From: Planctomonas sp. JC2975
GTDB lineage: Bacteria; Actinomycetota; Actinomycetes; Actinomycetales; Microbacteriaceae
NCBI RefSeq assembly: GCF_012985205.1
Contig: NZ_JABEKS010000004.1
Span: forward strand, 186,001-250,000
Length of the DNA stretch: 64,000 nt
Direction: 5' to 3'
This document shows positions 41,484 through 48,041 of this stretch, piece after piece (the first letter of the stretch is position 1; each line of letters begins with the position of its first letter). Both the position numbers and the translations under genes were made by a program. The notes under the pieces were generated by a model. The model was not told the origin of the DNA. It saw only the letters and a list, made by a program, of their open reading frames with translations, and ran no database searches.

Positions 41484-43046
41484 ATGAACAGAATTGTGTC
41501 GAGAGGGCTGTGGTTCACGGTCATCCTCGGCGGCATCTCACTGGCGGGGATCGGAGCGGCCAACGCCGCCGAACCCTCAACGAGCGGCAACGACGGAGCA
41601 GGCTCCGGCGACGTGCTCGGCATCAACCTGAGTGCTCCGATCTCGCTGGCGGGCAACGCCATCAGCGGCATCGGGGATGCGCTTTCGAACGCGGCGACGA
41701 CGGCCGCACCGTCGGCTCCAGCCTCGGCATCCTCGGCCTCGACGGGGTCCGGAGCATCGGGCACCGGATCGGCACCATCGGCGCCGGCGACCTCTGGTGA
41801 CGGCGGCATCGCGTCTGGAGACATCGTGTCGCCGACCGTGAGCGTGCCGATCGCGGTCGGCGGAAACGCAGTGAGCGTCGCCGGGGATTCGACGAGCACC
41901 GACGCGACGACGGCACCGTCATCCGAAGGAACGTCGACTCCGGCCGGCGGCAGGTCGGGCGGTGACGACAGCGTGCTCGGCGGCCTCGTCGCACCGATCA
42001 CTGTGAACGCGCCGATCACGGTCAGTGGCAACGGAATCAGTGTGCTTGGCGACTCGACATCCGACAAGGCGGACACGTCGACCAGCACCGGGGGGTCCGC
42101 TGCCACTGCCGGGTCGGCGTCCACGCCGGCGCAGTCCACGTCGGGCAACGACAGCCTGCTCGGCGGGCTCCTGCTGCCGATCGGCGTGAATGCGCCGATC
42201 ACTGTGGGCGGGAATGCCATCAGCGTGGCCGGCGACTCGACCACGACGGAGGGGACGACCGCGTCCGAACCGGGCGCGACGTCCGGTGAGGTCGGTTCGA
42301 GCGGAGGCTCGGGCGGCACCACGACCGGCGACGGCAGCGCCCTCGGCGGCCTCCTGGCCGACGTCGGCGCCAACGCACCGGTCACCGCTGGAGGAAATGC
42401 CATCAGCGGGGTGGGCGACTCCACCAGCACGGGTGCCGCCACCACAGGCGGCGGCGGATCAAGCGATCCTTCCGGCGGAACGACCGCTGGCGACGACAGC
42501 GCCATCGGCGGCCTCCTGGCCGACGTCGGCGCCAACGCACCCGTCACCGCTGGAGGCAACGCCTTCAGCGCAGTCGGCGACTCCACCAGCACGGGTGCCG
42601 TCACCACAGGTGGTGCTGCGAGTTCCGACCCCAGCGGATCCACCTCCGGCGACGGCGGGGTGCTCGGCGGGCTGCTGGCTCCGATCGGCGTGAACGTACC
42701 GGTCACGGTCGGCGGCAACGCCGTGAGCGTGATCGGTGACACCACGACCACGGGATCCGACACGGGAACACCGGGAACGCCCGGCACCCCGGGAACCCCG
42801 GGAACTCCTGGAACACCGGGAACTCCTGGAACACCGGGAACTCCTGGAACACCGGGGACCTCCGGCGGTATCGTGCCCGCCTCGTCGGTGATCCCGGTCG
42901 CCGCTGAGGCGACGGGCGATGTCAGCGCATCCGGTGCGCTCGCCGACACGGGGTCCGATCCGTTTGGTGTGCTTGCCGCTGCACTGCTCGGCCTCGTGGC
43001 GGGGCTGGGCACTCTGCTCCTGGCACGACGGGTGACTCGAGCCTGA
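41484..43046 (+). CDS. Chaplin-like repeat protein with sortase signal
   Basis: A 520-residue secreted surface protein. The signal peptide is about 1-28 (ISLAGIGAANA). Seven repeats follow, each with a core like APITVGGNAISVAGDST separated by Ser/Thr/Gly linkers. The spacing and the P-I/V-x-V-x-G-N-A-x-x-V-x-G-D pattern resemble chaplin domains of Streptomyces, but without their two cysteines. A TPG/PGT tract is at residues about 428-459. The end is a cell-wall sorting signal: LADTG (486-490), a hydrophobic helix and RRVTRA, the LAxTG form used by class E sortases. The ATG has a GGGAG site. Repeats 5 and 6 are nearly identical in DNA, indicating recent duplication. A hairpin terminates the gene. 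Confidence 0.85.
   Translation: MNRIVSRGLWFTVILGGISLAGIGAANAAEPSTSGNDGAGSGDVLGINLSAPISLAGNAISGIGDALSNAATTAAPSAPASASSASTGSGASGTGSAPSAPATSGDGGIASGDIVSPTVSVPIAVGGNAVSVAGDSTSTDATTAPSSEGTSTPAGGRSGGDDSVLGGLVAPITVNAPITVSGNGISVLGDSTSDKADTSTSTGGSAATAGSASTPAQSTSGNDSLLGGLLLPIGVNAPITVGGNAISVAGDSTTTEGTTASEPGATSGEVGSSGGSGGTTTGDGSALGGLLADVGANAPVTAGGNAISGVGDSTSTGAATTGGGGSSDPSGGTTAGDDSAIGGLLADVGANAPVTAGGNAFSAVGDSTSTGAVTTGGAASSDPSGSTSGDGGVLGGLLAPIGVNVPVTVGGNAVSVIGDTTTTGSDTGTPGTPGTPGTPGTPGTPGTPGTPGTPGTPGTSGGIVPASSVIPVAAEATGDVSASGALADTGSDPFGVLAAALLGLVAGLGTLLLARRVTRA
42765..42860 (+). repeat. PGT-coding tandem repeat inside the chaplin-like gene
   Basis: About eleven Gly-Thr-Pro triplets are encoded in a row. 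In its second half the DNA is an exact 18-base repeat, GGAACTCCTGGAACACCG, occurring about three times, and the earlier units use other synonymous codons. Such arrays expand and contract by slippage. The encoded segment would be a stiff, possibly O-glycosylated stalk before the sorting signal. Confidence 0.85.
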
Positions 43047-43052
43047 GCCGGT

Positions 43053-43097
43053 CGTCAGCGGGCTTCGGGCACAGCATCCGCTCGAAGCCCGCTGACG
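43053..43097 (+). terminator. Terminator of the chaplin-like gene
   Basis: Perfect 15-bp stem (43053-43067 and 43083-43097) with a 15-base loop, six bases after the stop codon. Confidence 0.8.
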
Positions 43098-43246
43098 CGC
43101 GCCCAGAGCTCGACGCGCCGAACCGGCTGAGTGCCTTCACGTCGCTTCAGCTAGCGCGACGTGGGGTCGCTTCAGTGCATCCGCGCGCGGATCGCCGAAC
43201 GTTCGCGCAGCGGCAAGGAGACCGCGGCGAGCGCTGCCGGTCCGCC

Positions 43247-43636
43247 TCAGGCCTGGATGACCGCGAGCACGTTGCCAGCAGGGTCGCGGAACCACGCGAT
43301 GTCGGGTCCCCACTCCGGCTTCTCCGGACGCGCAATGCCCTTGGCATCCGTCGGGAACTCCGAATCCGAGTAGATCTTGGTCGTGACGCCCGCCGCGTTG
43401 AGCTCGTCGACCGCGGTGTCGATGTCGTCGACCACGAAGTTGAGGATCGTGAACGATGCCGGCGTGTGATTCGGTTTGCCGTAGATGAACACCTCGGCTC
43501 CGCTGGGCTGCGTGATCCGGATGCCCATGTCGCCTTCGCTCTCCACCTGGAGCCCGAGGACCGTCCCGTAGAAATCCTTGGCCTTCTGCAGATCGTCGAC
43601 GCTGAATCCGCTGAACGAATCGATCGCACTGAACAT
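43247..43636 (-). CDS. VOC-family (glyoxalase/bleomycin-resistance fold) protein
   Basis: A 129-residue vicinal-oxygen-chelate protein: FSGFSVDDLQKAKDFYGTVL and VVDDIDTAVDELNAAGV, ending in WFRDPAGNVLAVIQ. The usual metal ligands (an N-terminal H/Q and a glutamate late in the second module) are not clearly in place, because the first strand has SGFSV instead of an H, so it may not be an active dioxygenase or glyoxalase. It stands alone on the minus strand after the FAD monooxygenase gene. The ATG at 43636 was chosen over a longer start on family length. Confidence 0.88.
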   Translation of the reverse strand: MFSAIDSFSGFSVDDLQKAKDFYGTVLGLQVESEGDMGIRITQPSGAEVFIYGKPNHTPASFTILNFVVDDIDTAVDELNAAGVTTKIYSDSEFPTDAKGIARPEKPEWGPDIAWFRDPAGNVLAVIQA

Positions 43637-43736
43637 GAGCCACCCCGCTTGTGTCGTCGGGCGCCGAAGCGACGCCGCGCGTCCACGTGTCACGATCCCA
43701 TCACCGGGATGCGGTGTCCACCCCGCGCGCCCGGCT

Positions 43737-44966
43737 TCAGCCCTGTTCCATAAGTCTCGCCAGCCGTCGGGACGCGCCTCGGCCGTTCAGCACCTCGCCG
43801 ACGATGTCGCGAAGAGCGTTCGTTCCGTCGTCATCCCGCTCCAACGCCGCCTGCGCCCTGGTGTGCACCAGCGTGCGCTCCCCCGCCGCGCGACGCACTG
43901 TCTCGTAGCCGTTGAGTTCGCCGACGGGCGCACCGGACCGCAGCACTGCCGCGAGCCGCACCGCAAGCTCGATCGCGTCGTTCAGGCCGGCGTTGAGAGC
44001 GGATCCGCCCGCGTTGAAGATGTGCGCCGCGTCGCCGGCGACGAACGCCCGCCCGACCTTGTAGGCATCCGCCTGCCTGCTGTTCGCGACGATGCTGCGC
44101 GCAGCGGTGGCATCCGTGAACGACAGATCAGCACCGAGCACACGGCGGAGACTCGCCCTGAGCTCCTCGACGGGGAGCGGATCCGTCGGCTCGGCCTGGC
44201 CTCGCGGTTCATGGGTGTTGATCAGGTACAGGTCGTCAGGGGCCGTGGGGTCGAGCGCGCGAACGGGGGCGATGGAGAAGCTGCCGCCCGGCATCCGATT
44301 CGGCCGCATCGGTGCGACGCTGCCGACTCCACGGATCGTCAGCTCGTCGGCCGTACGCATGACCGTGATCACATCAGCGGGGATGCACACCCTGGCTATG
44401 CGGGCGATCCGATCGCTCGTGAAGCCCGGGAATCCGATGCCGGCGCTCTTGCGGACCACGCTGTGGGCGCCATCGCAACCGACGAGATACAACGCCCGGA
44501 CGGATGCGGTGGCCCCGTCTTCTCGCGCGTCCACGTCAACGCCGTCAGCATCCTGCGCGAAGCCGAGCACCTCGCATCCGCGCCGGATCACAGCGCCGGC
44601 GGCGACAGCACGCCGCTCCAGCAACTCTTCGAGCCGACGTTGCGGCACCGGGAGGATGTGCAGCGGATTGCCTGGACCGAAGCCGAGGCGCAGCGGCAGC
44701 GAGCCGAATTGGAATCGCGGAGGCGTCATCACGCGCAGCCGCGTTCCGGTGAGAATTCCCCGCTTCGCCAGCGCGACCGCCGCGCTGCCGACGATGCCGT
44801 TCGCCTTGGGTCCGCTGTGCGGCTCGTTCTCCCGTTCGAGAACGACGACCCGGATGCCGCGCTCGGCGAGATCGCCCGCCAGCAGCAGTCCAACGGGGCC
44901 GGCTCCGACGACGGCGACCTCGTGGCCGGACTGCGACGGGTGTTCGGAATCTGCGACAGTGGACAT
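43737..44966 (-). CDS. FAD-dependent phenol-type monooxygenase
   Basis: A 409-residue flavin monooxygenase (FAD_binding_3, PHBH fold). The FAD motif VAVVGAGPVGLLLAGDL is near residues 17-33, the DG motif is YLVGCDGAHSVVRKSAG, and the GD motif is AFVAGDAAHIFNAGGSALNA, in which GGSALNAG replaces the more usual GGQGLNAG. This group hydroxylates phenols, anthracycline-like or other aromatic substrates with NADPH and oxygen. The ATG at 44966 was preferred over the upstream TTG at 45002. The gene is divergent from the small HTH gene across a perfect palindrome (44981-45002), its probable operator. Confidence 0.92.
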   Translation of the reverse strand: MSTVADSEHPSQSGHEVAVVGAGPVGLLLAGDLAERGIRVVVLERENEPHSGPKANGIVGSAAVALAKRGILTGTRLRVMTPPRFQFGSLPLRLGFGPGNPLHILPVPQRRLEELLERRAVAAGAVIRRGCEVLGFAQDADGVDVDAREDGATASVRALYLVGCDGAHSVVRKSAGIGFPGFTSDRIARIARVCIPADVITVMRTADELTIRGVGSVAPMRPNRMPGGSFSIAPVRALDPTAPDDLYLINTHEPRGQAEPTDPLPVEELRASLRRVLGADLSFTDATAARSIVANSRQADAYKVGRAFVAGDAAHIFNAGGSALNAGLNDAIELAVRLAAVLRSGAPVGELNGYETVRRAAGERTLVHTRAQAALERDDDGTNALRDIVGEVLNGRGASRRLARLMEQG

Positions 44967-44980
44967 GACGTCAGTTTGAG

Positions 44981-45002
44981 TTGACAACAGCGAGGTTGTC
45001 AA
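44981..45002. promoter_or_regulatory. Perfect operator-like palindrome
   Basis: TTGACAAC and GTTGTCAA form a perfect 8-bp inverted repeat around AGCGAG in the 50-base divergent region. A further outer pair (TCAGT at 44971-44975, ACTGA at 45008-45012) is symmetrical around the same centre. It is the natural binding site for the adjacent HTH protein. Confidence 0.7.
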
Positions 45003-45016
45003 GCCAGACTGACACC

Positions 45017-45271
45017 GTGGAACCCGTCGACCTCGCCGCGCACCTGCGCGTCACCGACCCCGCCGTCGGCCTGCGGGCGGCAGAGACACTGCGCCGCCTC
45101 GCCGAACGCGTCGAAGCGGAGCACGTCGCGGAGGCGCGCCGGCTGGGCTGGTCGTGGGAACAGATCGGCGAAGCGCTCGGCGTGACCCGCCAATCCGTCC
45201 ACGCCAAGTACGGAAAGGAATCAGCCGATGTTCGAGCAGTTCGCGGCTCAGGCGCGCAAGGCGGTCGATGA
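45017..45271 (+). CDS. Small helix-turn-helix protein
   Basis: An 84-residue protein with a single HTH at about 41-66 (LGWSWEQIGEALGVTRQSVH), preceded by a helical segment (DPAVGLRAAETLRRLAERVE). This type occurs in actinobacteria next to a Clp-N gene and near a monooxygenase or resistance gene. The start is a GTG, apparently leaderless. Its last 44 bases overlap the next gene. It probably binds the palindrome at 44981-45002 and controls the divergent monooxygenase. Confidence 0.8.
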   Translation: MEPVDLAAHLRVTDPAVGLRAAETLRRLAERVEAEHVAEARRLGWSWEQIGEALGVTRQSVHAKYGKESADVRAVRGSGAQGGR

Positions 45272-45689
45272 CGCCCGACTAGAAGCGAGCCGACGTGGCG
45301 ATCGACGGATCGGCACCGAGCACCTCCTCGCGGCCCTCTTGAACGATGAGACACTCGCGGACGCGGTCGGAGCGGATGCCGCGGCCGCGCGCGCAGCCGC
45401 CGACGACCTCGATCGCGCTGCCCTGGCATCCATCGGGCTTCCGTTCACCGACCGATTGCCCGCCGGTCGCGCCGCGCTCGGGCGACGCGTGCCGTTCACG
45501 GTCGGTGCGAAGGCCGTGCTGCAGTCCGCCGTCACCAAGGCCGTCTCCGAGCGGTCGCGCAGGATCACGACGCGTCACTTGTTCCTCGCCGTGCTCGACC
45601 GGCCGGCACCGGATCCCGCCGCCGCACTCGTGCGCGAGCTCGGACTCGATGGGCCGTCGGTCAGCGCTCGCCTCGACGCCGCACGCTGA
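45228..45689 (+). CDS. Clp N-terminal (double repeat) domain protein
   Basis: A 153-residue protein consisting of the Clp-N double repeat: FEQFAAQARKAVDDARLEAS, then RRIGTEHLLAALLNDETLA, and in the second half RRITTRHLFLAVLDRP. In ClpA/ClpC this domain binds substrates and adaptors, but here there is no ATPase, so it may be a stand-alone sensor or adaptor. The ATG lies inside the end of the HTH gene (44-base overlap), so the two proteins are made together. A hairpin at 45735-45769 follows. Confidence 0.9.
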   Translation: MFEQFAAQARKAVDDARLEASRRGDRRIGTEHLLAALLNDETLADAVGADAAAARAAADDLDRAALASIGLPFTDRLPAGRAALGRRVPFTVGAKAVLQSAVTKAVSERSRRITTRHLFLAVLDRPAPDPAAALVRELGLDGPSVSARLDAAR

Positions 45690-45734
45690 CCGCACGAGCG
45701 CCGAAACCGACGAAGAGCGTGCGCAGAAACAGCA

Positions 45735-45769
45735 AGCCCGATGGGCCGAAGATGTCGGCTCATCGGGCT
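45735..45769 (+). terminator. Terminator of the HTH/Clp-N unit
   Basis: A 15-bp stem with one G-T-type mismatch (45735-45749, 45755-45769) and a 5-base loop, 45 bases after the Clp-N stop codon. Confidence 0.75.
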
Positions 45770-45948
45770 GGAGTTGGGTAAGCGGGCGAGTTATCGAATG
45801 GGCCGCTTGCTCACCGCCCCCACGGAGAGCAATGAACGGCCCAAGACGAGCTTGGTCCCGGCCGGCGAGGGTTGTCAAGCGTTGCCGAGGCCCTCGTCCG
45901 AATACGACTGCACTCTTCTGCCGGGCCTCAAAGGCCGGATGCGTTTCG

Positions 45949-45967
45949 TGGGAGCGCTCTCTTGACG
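45949..45967 (+). promoter_or_regulatory. CelR/CebR-like operator overlapping the GH6 promoter
   Basis: TGGGAGCGCTCTCT matches 12 of 14 positions of the known actinobacterial CelR/CebR box TGGGAGCGCTCCCA, which represses cellulase genes until cellobiose is present. TTGACG directly overlaps its right end, and CACGAT at 45985-45990 is a possible -10 at 17 bases spacing, so bound repressor would block polymerase. Confidence 0.75.
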
Positions 45968-46039
45968 GTCGGCATCAGCGGGAGCACGATCATCCGAGGG
46001 CCGCTGTCCGAGCGACCCCTATCTCGATGGGGAGATCAC

Positions 46040-47491
46040 ATGAAACGCTCCTTGACGCGTGGAATGACGGCGGCCGTGGCCGGCGCCGCCTGCGCGATCG
46101 TCGCCGCAGCACTGAGCCTCCCGGCTCAGGCAGCGAGCTCGGATGCCGGCCACGGATCAGAATCCGGCGGGCATGCCCTCGGAACGTCGACCAGGCTCTA
46201 CGTGCCGAAGGCAGATTCCGCCGCTGCGCTGCAAGAGGTCAAACTTCGCAAGAGCTCGCCCGCGGATGCCGCGGCCCTCGCCGCGGTCGAGTCGACGCCC
46301 CAGGCCGTGTGGCTCACGGGTGGCTCGCCCGGTCGTGTCAAAGGGACCGTGAAGAACACGATGGCGCTCGCCAAGGTGTCGCACACCACTCCCGTGTTCG
46401 TCGCGTACGACATCCCGGGCCGCGACTGCAGTCAGTACTCCGCGGGTGGCGCGGCGACCACGGCCGCCTACGAAGCCTGGATCGACGGCATCGCGCAGGG
46501 GATCGGATCCGACAAGGCCGTGGTCCTTGTCGAACCGGACGGGCTCGGGCTGCTGCCGCAGACCGACTGCATCGCGACGCACGGGCTCTCCCCCGACACG
46601 TACCCGTTCACCGACGCGGAGCGCTTCACCGAGCTCAACTACGCGGTGAGCGCCCTCGAGGCGAGACCGAACACCACCGTCTACCTTGACGGCACCCACA
46701 GCGCCTGGCTCAATGTCGGCGACATCTCGACGCGGCTGGTGGAGGCCGGCGTGAACGCGGCGCAGGGCTTCTTCCTCAACGTGTCCAACTACCAGTACAC
46801 GGTCAACAACGAGCAGTACGGCACCTGGATCTCGGAGTGCATCGCCCTGCTCGGTGCGGGCACCGCACCAGGTGACTGCCCCAACCAGTACTGGAACGGC
46901 GGACCGGAGGGCACGAAGATCGCGGACCTCGTCGGACCCTGGACCGGCGGCTCGGCGACCGGCGCCCTCGACAACTACGGAAAATGGTCGGATACGACCG
47001 ATGACCCGGCACTGAACACGAGCGGCATCAACGCCAGGTACTCCGGAGCGCTCGCCGCCGCGAACGTGACCCCGAGTGCGCATTTCGTGATCGACACCAG
47101 TCGCAACGGAACGGGTCCGAATCCGATGACCGCCTACACCGCCGCACCCTATGACCAGCCGGCCTCGAACGTGGCTGCGCTGGCCGGCGGCAACTGGTGC
47201 AACCCGCCGGGAGCCGGGCTCGGCGCATCCCCGACGACCGACACCGGAGTCGCGCTGGTCGATGCCTTCCTCTGGGTGAAGACGCCGGGCCAGTCGGACG
47301 GATCCTGCAACGCGTCCGGCGCCGGACGCGTCTGGGACTACAGCGCCTACACGCAGCCCGGGTGGCCGATGGATGCAGCGGGGCAGGCATCCTTCGACCC
47401 GCTGTGGGGACAGGTGGACCCGGATGCCGGCGCCTGGTTCCCGGCGCAGATCCTGCAGCTCATGCACAACGCAGACGGGTCGGTGAACTGA
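46040..47491 (+). CDS. Secreted glycoside hydrolase family 6 cellulase
   Basis: A 483-residue GH6 enzyme, an inverting beta-1,4-glucanase (endoglucanase or cellobiohydrolase). The signal peptide is about 1-34 (TAAVAGAACAIVAAALSLPA, cleaved near AQA). Family signatures are present: FVAYDIPGRDCSQYSAGG with a catalytic-region aspartate near 124, VVLVEPDGLGLLPQ (near 161-174), HFVIDTSRNGTGPNP, and LWVKTPGQSDGSC with the conserved lysine and aspartate. There is no carbohydrate-binding module. The ATG has GGGGAGA upstream. The CelR/CebR-like box in the promoter indicates induction by cello-oligosaccharides; the matching regulator is not in this window. Confidence 0.95.
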   Translation: MKRSLTRGMTAAVAGAACAIVAAALSLPAQAASSDAGHGSESGGHALGTSTRLYVPKADSAAALQEVKLRKSSPADAAALAAVESTPQAVWLTGGSPGRVKGTVKNTMALAKVSHTTPVFVAYDIPGRDCSQYSAGGAATTAAYEAWIDGIAQGIGSDKAVVLVEPDGLGLLPQTDCIATHGLSPDTYPFTDAERFTELNYAVSALEARPNTTVYLDGTHSAWLNVGDISTRLVEAGVNAAQGFFLNVSNYQYTVNNEQYGTWISECIALLGAGTAPGDCPNQYWNGGPEGTKIADLVGPWTGGSATGALDNYGKWSDTTDDPALNTSGINARYSGALAAANVTPSAHFVIDTSRNGTGPNPMTAYTAAPYDQPASNVAALAGGNWCNPPGAGLGASPTTDTGVALVDAFLWVKTPGQSDGSCNASGAGRVWDYSAYTQPGWPMDAAGQASFDPLWGQVDPDAGAWFPAQILQLMHNADGSVN

Positions 47492-47508
47492 TCCGGTCGG
47501 CGCGAGAC

Positions 47509-47538
47509 GGTCCCGCGGCCGTCGTCGGCCGCGGGACC
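47509..47538 (+). terminator. Terminator of the GH6 gene
   Basis: Perfect 12-bp stem GGTCCCGCGGCC and GGCCGCGGGACC with a 6-base loop, 17 bases after the stop codon. Confidence 0.8.
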
Positions 47539-47635
47539 GGTGCAACGATTCGGACGACGACCTCGGCACCCGCGAGGCCGCGACGTAGCCTGGAGGCGTC
47601 GCGATGGGGCGACAAGACCGAGGGAGATGGTCACC

Positions 47636-47821
47636 ATGCGTGCAGAAGCAGGCGAGCGCATTGTCATCCGCGGAATGACGGTGGAGACGCCGGACAGGCA
47701 CGGCGAGATCGTCGAGGTGAGGGGCGAGAACGGCGCGCCGCCGTACCTCGTGCGATTCGACGACGGGCACGAAACGCTCGTGTACCCGGGGGCGGACGCG
47801 ACGGTCGAGCATCCGCAGTAG
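47636..47821 (+). CDS. DUF1918 small protein
   Basis: A 61-residue protein matching the DUF1918 pattern: AGERIVIRGMTVETPDRHGE, then GAPPYLVRFDDGHETLVYPG, a small beta-barrel of unknown function that is frequent in actinobacteria and sometimes induced by stress. The ATG at 47636 was chosen because GGGAG lies nine bases before it; a second ATG at 47627 is too close to that site. The gene is monocistronic with a strong downstream hairpin. Confidence 0.92.
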   Translation: MRAEAGERIVIRGMTVETPDRHGEIVEVRGENGAPPYLVRFDDGHETLVYPGADATVEHPQ

Positions 47822-47936
47822 GTGGATGGCGCGACATCTGCCCGGCCGCGATCACCAGACCTGGACGTGATGCCGACCCACGCCGTATCGGGCGAGCGCT
47901 CGACCGGCTCAGCCGCGCCCACCATCCGTGTGAAAT

Positions 47937-47979
47937 GCAGGAAATGCTCTTCGTCACCGTGACGAAGAGCATTTCCTGC
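47937..47979. terminator. Bidirectional hairpin terminator
   Basis: Perfect 20-bp inverted repeat (47937-47956 and 47960-47979) with only three loop bases, between the DUF1918 gene and the convergent fusion gene. It is among the longest perfect stems in the window. Confidence 0.85.
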
Positions 47980-48041
47980 TTGTGAGACGCGGTCTGGATG
48001 GAACGCCGGGTGCCGAACTTCGCGCGGCACCCGGTGCGCGA

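Larger units (their letters stand above)
45690..46039. other. Intergenic region before the GH6 gene (350 bp)
   Basis: No gene is supported. It holds the terminator of the Clp-N gene (45735-45769), then about 180 bases without recognisable features, then the CelR/CebR-like box overlapping a -35 element at 45949-45967, and the GH6 leader. The strong GGGGAGATCAC site is at its right end. Confidence 0.7.

Noticed and set aside
41468-43012. Long minus-strand open frame antisense to the chaplin-like gene
   Set aside because: Its proline/valine/serine repeats are the mirror image of the chaplin-like repeats, and it has no start signals. The signal peptide and sorting signal support the plus-strand frame instead.
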